From NCBI RefSeq assembly GCF_002777975.1, contig NZ_NGVS01000014.1:78198-142197 (forward strand): DNA of 64,000 bases. Direction: 5' to 3'. Below the pieces are notes generated by a model. That model was not told the DNA's origin, did not search any database, and worked only from the letters and a program-made list of their open reading frames with translations. Position 1 is the stretch's first letter. Each line of letters begins with the position of its first letter. The stretch comes from Shewanella carassii (GTDB lineage Bacteria; Pseudomonadota; Gammaproteobacteria; Enterobacterales; Shewanellaceae). Both the position numbers and the translations under genes were made by a program. Shown one piece after another: positions 19,598-27,947 of the stretch.

Positions 19598-22413
19598 GTT
19601 TGAAGTCGGTACTGGCCCTGGCCTTGGGGACAGCTTGTCTCTTTGGGGCAACGAATATTTTAGCCGCCACGGCTCCGGCGGATCCCGGAGTCATTAACAA
19701 AGAGCAGATCCTCTATTGGTTGGTGAAACGCGGTGAACTCGATGCCGATGCCTCTGAAGAGGAGCGGCAACAGGCGCTGGCAGCCTATACGGCCAAATCT
19801 ACGGGGGCGGGCAGTAAGACAGCGCAAGTGCTCAAGGCCAAGGAGCAACAACTGCTGCAACAGGCGCGAAGCAACAGCCTGCGTCAAAGCAAGTTAATGC
19901 GGGCACAGTCGCGGGTAGCCGATACCGATGTGACCAAGCGGGTCAAGGTGTTGGCCGTGCTGGTGGATTTCCCCGACTTGCCTTATAACGCCAATCGCCT
20001 GAGTCCCGGCGATACCGAGATGTATTACGCCAACTACTCGGTAGCCCATTACCGTGGCCTGTTGTTTTCCGATGCAGGTTTCCCTGGGCCCCAGGGGCAA
20101 GTACTGCCCTCAGCCTATCAGTACTATCAAGCGGTTTCCGGTCAGAGCTTTTTCTTCAATGGTGATGTGAAAGGCTGGTTTAGAGCCAGCCAGAATGCGG
20201 CCTACTATGGCGCCAACGACCCGAATAACAACAATGACGACACAGCCGCTACCGAATTGGTGGAGGAAGCGGTCGCGGCTGCAGTTGCCAGCATGAGCGC
20301 CGCTGAGCTGGCGCAGTATGATATTGAAGATCCCTATGATATTGACGGTGACGGCAACCTGAATGAAGCCGATGGGATTTTGGATCATGTGATGATCTTC
20401 CATTCCAGCATAGGTGAAGAGGCCGGTGGCGGCGTGCTCGGTGATGATGCCATCTGGTCACACAGATTTTTTGTGCCCTCGGCGCCCGGTCAATATGGTC
20501 AGGCTATTCCGGGGAGCAATATGCGTCTGTTCGGTTACACCATACAGCCGCTGGATGCCGGTACCGGTGTCTGTACCCACGAGTTTGGTCACGACCTCGG
20601 TTTACCTGATGAATATGACATCAGTAGCAATGCCAGCGATGGTTCGCCAGTCGGTCTCTGGTCTCTGATGTCCGGCGGTAGCTGGGCCGGTTCTCCAAGA
20701 GGTTCACAGCCCAGTGGTTTCAGTCCCTACGCCCGCTCATTCCTGCAGGATAGATACAAGGGCCGCTGGGTCAACGAACAATCCTTGGATTATCAAGCAC
20801 TGGATAGCAATGGCACTCAAGTGACATTGGAGCATGCCAATAGCAGTGGCGTAAACCAGTTGGCCATCAAGCTGCCATCAAACTCCATCGCCTTTACTCC
20901 GGCCTATCAGGGGCAATACCAGTACTATTCGAATCAGGGCGATCAGCTCAACAACGCCATGTCGTTCGAGCTGCAACTGCCCATGAGTACCAAGCTAACA
21001 CTGAAGATGAAGGCCCATTGGCAGATAGAAGAGGACTATGACTATGTGCAACTGCTGGTGGATGGGGTGCCATTGGCTGGAAGCCATACCAAGAGCAGCA
21101 ACAGCATTAACAATGCCGCCTATATCATTAGCGGTGACTCGGCGGCCTTGTCTGGTGGTGAGGGGGAACAGGGCTGGCAGGAGATAAGCTTTGATCTCAG
21201 TGCCTATGCCGGGATGAACAAGCGGATAAGCCTGGTATATCGTACCGATGAAGCGGTCGGTGGCTATGGCTTTGTGGTAGATGATATACGTCTCGAGAGT
21301 GACGGCAACCTAGTCTACAGCGACAATGCCGAGACGGCTCTCGAGGCGGTAAATCTTTCGGGTTTTGTTCGCACCGACGACACTCGCCCAGGCGCGCCGC
21401 GGCGTTATCTGTTGCAACTGCGTAACTATCAGGGCGTGGATAGCGGGTTGCAGCAAGACAGTTATGAGCCGGGACTCTTGGTTTGGTATGAAAACTTAGC
21501 CTACAGCGACAATAAGGTGGCCGAACATCCTGGATATGGCCTCATTGGGGTGGTGGATGCGGATCAAAACCTGATTGGCAACCGTGATACCGATGTGCAG
21601 GTTCGTGATGCCAGCTTCAGTATTTATCCACAGTCGGCGTTTTTCGGTGATACTCATCTTGGCAACAATAGCCTGTTTGATGACAGCGACGACTACAGCG
21701 CGCCGCTTAAGCCTCAGGCCGGTCTGGTGCTGCCCCAGCTGGGTCTGATGGTGCAGTTGTTGACTCAAGAGCCAGACAGCAGCCAGGCGCAGCTGTTGGT
21801 GAGTAAACGCAGCGACAGCAGCGGCACAGAACTCAGTGCCAGCATTTCAGCGCAGCAGGAGGGGGGCAATGTCAGTTTTAGCGCCAATCTCAGTGGCGGG
21901 ACGGCACCTTACACTTACCTGTGGGACTTTGGGGTTGGCGGCGCCAGCAGTACCCAAGCGACGCCTCAATACAGTTACAGTGAGTCTGGTGTCTACACAG
22001 TCACACTGACTGTGACAGACGCCAATAACCGGCAAACCGTGACCCGCTTGCAGCTGACGGTCAGCATTCCTCTGTCGGCGCTGTTCGATATCAGTGGTAC
22101 AGGTTTAACCGTGCAGTTCAATAACCTCAGCCGTGGTGGCAGCGGAGAACTCAGTTATCAGTGGGACTTTGGTGATGGCCAGAGCAGTACTGAGGCTTCT
22201 CCATCGCATACTTACAGTGCGGCGGGCAGCTACAGTGTGCGCCTGACAGTGACCGACTCACAGAATAATCAGAGCAGTAATAGTCGTACTCTGGTGGTCT
22301 CCAATCCGGTTGTGCCCAATACGACTGAAAGCAGTTCCGGCGGCGGAGGTGGTAGCCTCGGCGGTCTGAGCCTATTGGGGCTGGCGCTGATCGCCTGGCG
22401 GCGCAGGCACTGA
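19594..22413 (+). CDS. Secreted M6 family metalloprotease with PKD domains and GlyGly-CTERM
   Basis: This 939-residue secreted zinc protease is of the immune-inhibitor-A (M6) family. In order: signal peptide (1-25), prodomain, and a catalytic domain with HEFGHDLGLPDE at residues 329-340 (H329, E330, H333). A region with MAM/lectin-like strands follows, then two PKD repeats (about 745-830 and 835-905, each with a YxWDFG core). The C-terminus has a Gly-rich stretch, a hydrophobic helix and a basic RRRH end. This is a GlyGly-CTERM sorting signal, recognised in this group by rhombosortase and linked to type II secretion. It is coupled to the small lipoprotein upstream. Confidence 0.93.
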   Translation: MSLKSVLALALGTACLFGATNILAATAPADPGVINKEQILYWLVKRGELDADASEEERQQALAAYTAKSTGAGSKTAQVLKAKEQQLLQQARSNSLRQSKLMRAQSRVADTDVTKRVKVLAVLVDFPDLPYNANRLSPGDTEMYYANYSVAHYRGLLFSDAGFPGPQGQVLPSAYQYYQAVSGQSFFFNGDVKGWFRASQNAAYYGANDPNNNNDDTAATELVEEAVAAAVASMSAAELAQYDIEDPYDIDGDGNLNEADGILDHVMIFHSSIGEEAGGGVLGDDAIWSHRFFVPSAPGQYGQAIPGSNMRLFGYTIQPLDAGTGVCTHEFGHDLGLPDEYDISSNASDGSPVGLWSLMSGGSWAGSPRGSQPSGFSPYARSFLQDRYKGRWVNEQSLDYQALDSNGTQVTLEHANSSGVNQLAIKLPSNSIAFTPAYQGQYQYYSNQGDQLNNAMSFELQLPMSTKLTLKMKAHWQIEEDYDYVQLLVDGVPLAGSHTKSSNSINNAAYIISGDSAALSGGEGEQGWQEISFDLSAYAGMNKRISLVYRTDEAVGGYGFVVDDIRLESDGNLVYSDNAETALEAVNLSGFVRTDDTRPGAPRRYLLQLRNYQGVDSGLQQDSYEPGLLVWYENLAYSDNKVAEHPGYGLIGVVDADQNLIGNRDTDVQVRDASFSIYPQSAFFGDTHLGNNSLFDDSDDYSAPLKPQAGLVLPQLGLMVQLLTQEPDSSQAQLLVSKRSDSSGTELSASISAQQEGGNVSFSANLSGGTAPYTYLWDFGVGGASSTQATPQYSYSESGVYTVTLTVTDANNRQTVTRLQLTVSIPLSALFDISGTGLTVQFNNLSRGGSGELSYQWDFGDGQSSTEASPSHTYSAAGSYSVRLTVTDSQNNQSSNSRTLVVSNPVVPNTTESSSGGGGGSLGGLSLLGLALIAWRRRH

Positions 22414-22420
22414 CAGAAAT

Positions 22421-22448
22421 AAGGGACGCTCAAGCGTCCCTTATGTTT
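22421..22448. terminator. Terminator after the M6 protease
   Basis: AAGGGACGC at 22421-22429 pairs with GCGTCCCTT at 22434-22442, followed by ATGTTTTT. It lies between convergent protease and ubiC. Confidence 0.8.
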
Positions 22449-22482
22449 TTGGTCGTTCAAGAGAGGGATTACAAGCCCGTGC

Positions 22483-23061
22483 TCAAGGCGTAAGTTGGCC
22501 TTGATTGATGGCGGCAACCGCCGCCGGCAGGAAGATTTCACCGACAATCAGCTGCTGTTCCTGAAAGTGGAAATAACGTCTTCTGCCCCAGATAGCCTCT
22601 GTGGTGGGTTGCGACAGTGAATTGGCTAGGGAAGCGACCCGTGAATGGTTGTCGAAGCTGGCAACCTCTATGGCGCCGGGTTCAAAGCCGATATCACCAA
22701 ATAACAACTCTCCCAGGGGGCGAGTACCCAACTTACCCAGTCTCTGCTGTTGCTCCAGCAGCTTTGCCGGGATCAGGGTGCGGCCAAAGACCCAGGGGGT
22801 TCCGTCCAGGCAGAGCAACACCTCTCTAATCCAGATGGCTTTGTGCTCCTTACCCTGCCACTCTTGAGCCGCGGTGGGCAGCATGGCTTCGCCGAGCAGT
22901 CTGACCTCAAAATGATGACAGCAGCTCTTGAGTCTCTTGGTGAGACTGCCGGTCGCCAGCAGCCAATCATGCAATGGTGCTGCGGGGAGTTGTTGTGATT
23001 GCTCTGGCGAAAACCACTGAATTGATTCACCATAAGGAAAGCTTAAACTGGTCACATTCAT
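22483..23061 (-). CDS. ubiC: Chorismate lyase
   Basis: UbiC cleaves chorismate to 4-hydroxybenzoate and pyruvate, the entry step of ubiquinone synthesis. The 192-residue protein shows the family pattern: [17 protein letters not shown] near residue 30, [21 protein letters not shown] around residues 78-98, and a late [22 protein letters not shown] segment. The central arginine and the terminal glutamate are the catalytic residues of the family. No ubiA follows it here, unlike the E. coli arrangement. It is divergent from the FliL-like gene. Confidence 0.92.
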   Translation of the reverse strand: MNVTSLSFPYGESIQWFSPEQSQQLPAAPLHDWLLATGSLTKRLKSCCHHFEVRLLGEAMLPTAAQEWQGKEHKAIWIREVLLCLDGTPWVFGRTLIPAKLLEQQQRLGKLGTRPLGELLFGDIGFEPGAIEVASFDNHSRVASLANSLSQPTTEAIWGRRRYFHFQEQQLIVGEIFLPAAVAAINQGQLTP

Positions 23062-23166
23062 CGGATACCCGGTACAATACTACAACTCGGGAGTCTATCA
23101 CGCTTGCCCTTGGGCAGATAGAGAGTACGAGGCATGGGCACAAGTCACGGGAGCTGGAAACTGAAT

Positions 23167-23574
23167 ATGAAACGCATTTTGACACTGTTGTTTTTTATGC
23201 TTGCAGGCATGTTGCAGCCTGTGATGGCGGCCGATGAAAAGCCTGCCGAAGATACCTATGCCTACTATGGCTTTGAGCCTGAAATAGTGACCAATTATAT
23301 CTCCAACCGCAAGAAGTTGGGGTTTGTGCGTATCAGTGTTGAGCTTATGGTGAAAGACCCCCAGGATTTGGTAGCCTTGCAACATCATGATCCCTTGCTG
23401 CGGGCCGCGATAGTAGAGATCCTCGGTAACCAACCCGAGGATAGGGTCAAGTCGCTTACCGGTAGGGAAGAGATCCGCCGCGAGTGCTACGACACAGTCA
23501 ATCGTTTGCTGGAGCAGGAAACCGGCCGGGCGCTGGTGGTGAATCTGCTGTTTACCAAGTACCTGTATGACTGA
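23167..23574 (+). CDS. FliL-like exported protein
   Basis: This 135-residue protein resembles flagellar basal-body protein FliL in its C-terminal domain (YYGFEPEIVTNYI, FVRISVELMVKDP and LLEQETGRALVVNLLFTKYLYD). Instead of FliL's cytoplasmic tail and membrane anchor it begins with a signal peptide (MKRILTLLFFMLAGM, cleavage near VMAAD), so it is probably periplasmic. The gene is far from any flagellar operon in this window. It overlaps rlmF by eight bases and is probably cotranscribed with it. A role in flagellar stator function is inference from family only. Confidence 0.8.
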   Translation: MKRILTLLFFMLAGMLQPVMAADEKPAEDTYAYYGFEPEIVTNYISNRKKLGFVRISVELMVKDPQDLVALQHHDPLLRAAIVEILGNQPEDRVKSLTGREEIRRECYDTVNRLLEQETGRALVVNLLFTKYLYD

Positions 23575-24646
23575 GGTAAAAAAGCATAGGTTCAACGCTT
23601 CGACAAGCAAGGCCAGGGCCGAAGTAAAGGTTAGGACAAAAGTAAAGAAAAAGGCTCCAAAGGCGACGGCCGGCAAAACCTCGGTTAAAACGGGCGGGAA
23701 AGCCAAGGACAAGGGCCTCCATCCGCGCAACCTGCACCGCCAAGGCTATGACTTTGCGACTCTGGTCGCCAGTTATCCTGCGCTCGCGCCTCACCTTATC
23801 ACCACAGATTATGGCCAGGTTTCGATCCCCTTTGCCGAACCGCAAGCTGTCTTGGCACTTAATGCTGCCTTATTGCAGCACCATTATCAAATCCAGGGTT
23901 GGCAGTTGCCCGAGGGCTATCTGTGTCCGCCAATTCCTGGGCGAGTAGACTATTTGCATCATATCGCCGATCTGTTGGCTGAAGGCGGTAAGATCCCCCA
24001 AGGTCGGCGCATTCGCGGCCTGGATATAGGCACGGGAGCTAACGGCATCTACCCCTTGCTTGGCTCAAGTGTCTACGGCTGGCAGTTTGTCGGCGCCGAT
24101 ATCAACCCTGTGGCGCTGGATAATGTCGCCGGCATTTTACAGCACAATCTCAAGCTGGCCAGCGCCATTGAACTGCGGCTGCAGCCCAAGCCAGAGCAGA
24201 TATTTCATGGTTTGCTGCAGGCGGGGGAGTGTTTTGACTTCAGCCTCTGTAATCCGCCGTTTCATGCCTCGGCCGCCGATGCCCGCAGTGGCAGCGAACG
24301 CAAGCAGCGCAATCTGGCGACCAATCGTGGTGAGCAACATCAGCGTCAGGAGCATAAGTTGAACTTTGGCGGCTGTCAGGCCGAGCTTTGGTGCGATGGT
24401 GGCGAGTTGGGCTTCCTGCTGCGGATGATTCACGAAAGCCGCGACTATGGCGGACAAGTGCTGTGGTTTTCTTCTTTGGTGTCCAAGGGTGACAACCTCA
24501 AACCCTGTCAGCAGGCGTTAAAGCAACTTGGCGCCAAAGAGGTCAAGATTCTGGAGATGCAACAGGGCAATAAGCAGACTCGGGTATTGGCCTGGAGTTT
24601 CTTCGATGCCGCAGCCAGGCGTCAGTGGTGGAAGTTCAAGGCTTGA
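23567..24646 (+). CDS. rlmF: 23S rRNA (adenine1618-N6)-methyltransferase
   Basis: RlmF methylates A1618 of 23S rRNA using S-adenosylmethionine. The 359-residue protein has the SAM-binding motif LDIGTGANGIYPLLG and the N6-adenine methyltransferase motif NPPFHAS. The first about 45 residues are a Lys/Ala/Thr-rich basic extension, likely disordered and RNA-binding. The family core begins at LHPRNLHRQGYDF. The ATG overlaps the end of the FliL-like gene by eight bases. Confidence 0.95.
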   Translation: MTEVKKHRFNASTSKARAEVKVRTKVKKKAPKATAGKTSVKTGGKAKDKGLHPRNLHRQGYDFATLVASYPALAPHLITTDYGQVSIPFAEPQAVLALNAALLQHHYQIQGWQLPEGYLCPPIPGRVDYLHHIADLLAEGGKIPQGRRIRGLDIGTGANGIYPLLGSSVYGWQFVGADINPVALDNVAGILQHNLKLASAIELRLQPKPEQIFHGLLQAGECFDFSLCNPPFHASAADARSGSERKQRNLATNRGEQHQRQEHKLNFGGCQAELWCDGGELGFLLRMIHESRDYGGQVLWFSSLVSKGDNLKPCQQALKQLGAKEVKILEMQQGNKQTRVLAWSFFDAAARRQWWKFKA

Positions 24647-24688
24647 GGCCCGCCGTTGGCAGGCCTTGAGTTGGTGCTAACAGCCTAA

Positions 24689-25597
24689 TTACTCCGGGCT
24701 CCACAGCAACTGGCCGCAGTCGGTGAGGTCATAGCCGCCGAGTAGGGCGGCCATCTGCCGGGACTGACTGCCGCCGAGCATCTTGAACAGCTGTTGCAAC
24801 TGGCGACGGAAGTAGATCCCTTGCGGCATGACGAAGTCGAAGGACTCAGTCACCAAAGGCACAAAACTCAGGCCGCTTTCCATGGCGACCGCCTGACAGC
24901 CAAAGCCGATATCGGCATCACCCCGGGCAATATAACCGGCCAACTCCCGCTCACTAAAGGCGGTGAGTACCGAGTTGAGTTGCTCGAGTTTGCCCCCCTG
25001 TTTCAACAGCCAGTGCTCCAGATGTTGTTGACTGCCGGCACCACCCTGACGGGTGACCCAGCGCCAAGGGAGTTGCAGTACCTTGCTCTCCTCCTGACAT
25101 CTGTGATGCATATCCGGTCGCACGATCAACCCCTGTTGGCGGTTATAGCCATGCACCATGATCCATTGCTGGTGGTTGGAATATCCCTTCAGCAGCGCCG
25201 TATGACGGATATTGCGTTCCTCCAGGCTGCCCCAGTGCAAGGTACAGACATCGGCGTAACCCTTGGATAAGAGCTCCAATCCCAAGCGGGAGCCAGTGGC
25301 GCTGTAGCTGATCAGTTCTCGACTGCCCACCTGAGCCATCAGTCTGGCCACCTGCATCGACAACAGGGGATCATCACTGCCGGTGATCAGCAAGCGGTCT
25401 GTCAGCATGCCGCTGTGGCAGGAGTCCATGATCCAGCGGTCAATTAGTATCTTTGGAAACAGCCATTTGCCTGTGATTTTGGTCGCCGGCAGCATACGCT
25501 CATTGGCCATGGCATAGACCTTCTTTTCATTGAGGTCCAAATACTCGGCCACCTGCTTGGCGCTCATATAGACAAGTTCGCTGGGCTCCGTCATCAC
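24689..25597 (-). CDS. DNA-binding regulator with periplasmic-binding-protein-like domain
   Basis: This 302-residue cytoplasmic protein has an excisionase/MerR-like helix-turn-helix at residues 9-55 (YMSAKQVAEYLDLNEKKVYAMANE). A substrate-binding-protein-like domain follows from about 65, of the kind found in ModE/MopB-linked one-component regulators that sense oxyanions or pterin-related ligands. It lies 21 bases downstream of fdhD on the same strand and opens the formate dehydrogenase region. It may regulate the Mo/W-dependent enzyme genes. The ligand is unknown. Confidence 0.82.
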   Translation of the reverse strand: MMTEPSELVYMSAKQVAEYLDLNEKKVYAMANERMLPATKITGKWLFPKILIDRWIMDSCHSGMLTDRLLITGSDDPLLSMQVARLMAQVGSRELISYSATGSRLGLELLSKGYADVCTLHWGSLEERNIRHTALLKGYSNHQQWIMVHGYNRQQGLIVRPDMHHRCQEESKVLQLPWRWVTRQGGAGSQQHLEHWLLKQGGKLEQLNSVLTAFSERELAGYIARGDADIGFGCQAVAMESGLSFVPLVTESFDFVMPQGIYFRRQLQQLFKMLGGSQSRQMAALLGGYDLTDCGQLLWSPE

Positions 25598-25618
25598 TTC
25601 TCCTTGGTATCTTGGGTA

Positions 25619-26449
25619 TCAGCGTGGATTGCTGGCATCAAACTCGATATTGTCGGCGCCATTGTACACCAGGAAATGGCGCCCTTTGGCGCGGGCGACC
25701 ATGGTGATCCCCAGCTTTTGCGCCAGTTCTAGGCCCATTTGGGTGACACCGCTGCGGGACAAGAGCACGGGGATCCCCATCTTGGCAACCTTGATAACCA
25801 TCTCGGAGGTGAGTCGTCCCGTGGTGTAGAAAATCTTGTTGTCGCCTCTGTCCTGTTCCAGCCACATCTCACCGGCCAGGGTGTCGACTGCATTGTGGCG
25901 GCCAACGTCTTCAACAAAGGACTTTATCTTATCCGCTTCACACAGCCCACAGCCGTGAACTGCACCGGCATTCTTGTAGGTCTGGTTGTATTCACTGATG
26001 TTTTTCAACAGGGCGTAGAGCATGCTCTGCTTTAGTTGCGGTTGCGGCAGGACTATGTCGTCCAATCCATCCATAAAGCCGCCGAATACTGTGCCCTGAC
26101 CACAACCTGTGGTGACCGTCTTATCGGCCAGTTTGGCGTCCAGATCCTCAGTCTGCTCCCGGGTGATCACGGCCGCTGAAGCCACGTCCCAGTCAACAAT
26201 CACAGATTCCAGTTGCGAAACATCATTAATAAAACCTTGATTCTTAAGGTAGCCCAGTGCCAGAGCCTCGGCTCTTGCGCCCAGGGTCATCAGGGTGACT
26301 ATCGGTCGCCAGTTGAGGTAAACAGTCAGCGGCCTTTCGCAGGCAACAAACTTTTCCTGCAACTGACCATTCTCATCGACTGCAGTCACGGCAATGGTCA
26401 AAGGAACCTGGGTGTTGGTCTTGATCAATTGGGGTTTGGCATTGGTCAT
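25619..26449 (-). CDS. fdhD: Formate dehydrogenase accessory sulfurtransferase FdhD
   Basis: FdhD passes sulfur from a cysteine desulfurase to the Mo-bisMGD cofactor, making formate dehydrogenase active. This 276-residue protein has the family's core: CERPLTVYLN near residue 38, EDVGRHNAVDTLAGE and TGRLTSEMVIKVAKMGIPVLLSRSG. At the sulfur-transfer position, where E. coli FdhD has a CxxC pair, I see C116-G-Q-G, so only one cysteine of the pair is present. The ATG at 26449 is preferred over a GTG at 26479. It is divergent from the fdh operon and shares its promoter region. Confidence 0.9.
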   Translation of the reverse strand: MTNAKPQLIKTNTQVPLTIAVTAVDENGQLQEKFVACERPLTVYLNWRPIVTLMTLGARAEALALGYLKNQGFINDVSQLESVIVDWDVASAAVITREQTEDLDAKLADKTVTTGCGQGTVFGGFMDGLDDIVLPQPQLKQSMLYALLKNISEYNQTYKNAGAVHGCGLCEADKIKSFVEDVGRHNAVDTLAGEMWLEQDRGDNKIFYTTGRLTSEMVIKVAKMGIPVLLSRSGVTQMGLELAQKLGITMVARAKGRHFLVYNGADNIEFDASNPR

Positions 26450-26587
26450 TATCGAATCTTCACTGAGAGCTTGAACCACAGCATAGCAATATTTATACCG
26501 ACACAGGGTTCAGGCTGCTAAATGCGTGATCCGCAGCAAGCGCCGTCGGCGCACAGGTCATGAATGTCCCAGGGCAGATTGCATATT

Positions 26588-26600
26588 GGACAAAATGTCC
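26588..26600. promoter_or_regulatory. Palindrome in fdhD-fdh divergent promoter
   Basis: GGACA-AAA-TGTCC at 26588-26600 is a perfect 5-bp inverted repeat with 3-base spacer, midway between fdhD and the rightward operon. It is a candidate operator, possibly for the regulator encoded at 24689-25597. Binding is inference. Confidence 0.45.
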
Positions 26601-26654
26601 TATTTTTAGCCTTAAATAGATGATTGAGTTCAAACTTATTTCTAATATCGTAAC

Positions 26655-26670
26655 TGGCATCAAATTTGCA
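26655..26670 (+). promoter_or_regulatory. Candidate sigma-54 promoter
   Basis: TGGCAT-N5-TTGCA at 26655-26670 matches the sigma-54 consensus TGGCAC-N5-TTGCA with one mismatch. The GG and GC elements are 12 bases apart as required. Transcription would start near 26682 and run into the DUF3305-like gene at 26725. No bacterial enhancer-binding protein gene lies in the window. Confidence 0.5.
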
Positions 26671-26724
26671 GATCACCTGAAACCTTACTTATGCCCGAAA
26701 ATAATCCTATCGGGGGGAGTCAGT

Positions 26725-27183
26725 ATGCAACATTCCGAAAGCGTATGGCCCATGTACGTTTCACTGAAAAAAGTGGAGAAACAGGTCGGTCGTTGGACAT
26801 CCATCAGCTGGGAGTTGGATCAAGTCGTGCCCGCCACCCATGAGGCGCCGCCCGGAGCCAAATTGATACTGTTGGAGTTGTTTCGTGATGAGCGCGCCAG
26901 TTACCGTCTCAATCTGGATATGGACAATCCCATGCTTTACATCGTCTGCGATGAAGATGTCGAGGGTAACTGGATCCCGGCTGCCATCTCTGCCGACCAA
27001 AATGTCGCAGCCGGCTGTCTCGAAGGAGATACCCCGGTACTGAACATGCCGATGCCAGAGGCGATTGCCTGCTGGATCGAAGCCTTCATTACCCGCCATG
27101 GTGAAGTGGAAATCACCGCCCACAGACGCAAACATGTTAACCGCCGCAAGGAATTGGCCGAAGACAACATTCGGAGGCACTGA
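26725..27183 (+). CDS. DUF3305-like protein
   Basis: This 152-residue cytoplasmic protein has its start at 26725 fixed by GGGGGGAG. An upstream in-frame extension has no ribosome binding site. The sequence (MYVSLKKVEKQVGRWTSISWEL, then a VLNMPMPEAIACWIEAFI segment) resembles DUF3305, a small family encoded next to formate dehydrogenase genes in several proteobacteria. Its biochemical role is not established. It overlaps the DUF3306-like gene by one base (TGATG), so the two are coupled and probably work together. Confidence 0.82.
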   Translation: MQHSESVWPMYVSLKKVEKQVGRWTSISWELDQVVPATHEAPPGAKLILLELFRDERASYRLNLDMDNPMLYIVCDEDVEGNWIPAAISADQNVAAGCLEGDTPVLNMPMPEAIACWIEAFITRHGEVEITAHRRKHVNRRKELAEDNIRRH

Positions 27184-27809
27184 TGGCCGAGAAGAGTGGA
27201 TTCCTGAGCCGCTGGGCACTGCGTAAGCAGCAGGTGCAGGACGGGGAAACCCCAATCGATGAGCCGCTGGCAGAAGTCAGCCCTCAAGAAGACGCCGCCG
27301 CTGCGTCTGTGGCAGAAACTCAGGCCGCGCTCGACCCCCAACCAGAGGCCGAGCCGCAGGAAGAAAAACTGCTGACTGCCGAAGACTTGCCCGATCCCAA
27401 GGGTATTGAGGTTGGCGGCAGCTTCGCCAGCTTTATGGCCAAGAATGTCGACCCGGCAGTGAAGACCGCCGCGTTGCGCACCCTGTGGAAGCAACCCCAT
27501 TTCAACGAAATCGACGGCTTGCTTGAGTACGCCCTCGATTACAGCAACCAGCCCAAGCTAAGCGCCGAAGCTTCGGCCGAATTGGCCAAGAAGGTGTTCC
27601 GTCACGTACTGGAAAAAGAGGAGCCGGAAGAGGCAGAAGACGCCCTGGCCGAAGCCGATGCTTCTCTGGTGGATGCCGAGGCCGATGCGCCACAGTTGGC
27701 CGAGCAATCTGCGCCACAGTCGCCAACGGACAATTTGGACGGGGAGATGCCTGCAGAGGTCCAAAATGCCACAGATACCGTGACTGAAACTCATAAGCCG
27801 GTTGTTTGA
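27183..27809 (+). CDS. DUF3306-like protein
   Basis: This 208-residue acidic protein is of the DUF3306 type. A conserved N-terminal segment (SGFLSRWALRKQQ) precedes a Glu/Ala/Pro-rich linker. A central domain around residues 65-145 follows (GGSFASFMAKNVDPAVKTAALRTLWKQPHFNEIDGL and LEYALDYSN). The C-terminal 60 residues are again acidic and low-complexity. In related genomes it occurs beside the DUF3305 gene in formate dehydrogenase loci. It may be an accessory factor for enzyme maturation, but no mechanism is known. Confidence 0.82.
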   Translation: MAEKSGFLSRWALRKQQVQDGETPIDEPLAEVSPQEDAAAASVAETQAALDPQPEAEPQEEKLLTAEDLPDPKGIEVGGSFASFMAKNVDPAVKTAALRTLWKQPHFNEIDGLLEYALDYSNQPKLSAEASAELAKKVFRHVLEKEEPEEAEDALAEADASLVDAEADAPQLAEQSAPQSPTDNLDGEMPAEVQNATDTVTETHKPVV

Positions 27810-27947
27810 CGTCAGTTTAACAGCCTTTAATGCCCATAAATTTGGTATGTGAATTGCTGTATTCAGGCTATAGCAAGCTGTAAATCAATAATAAAAGCAG
27901 CAAGATAAAGAATACGGCCACCGCCATAAACTGTTCAGGAACGCAAA

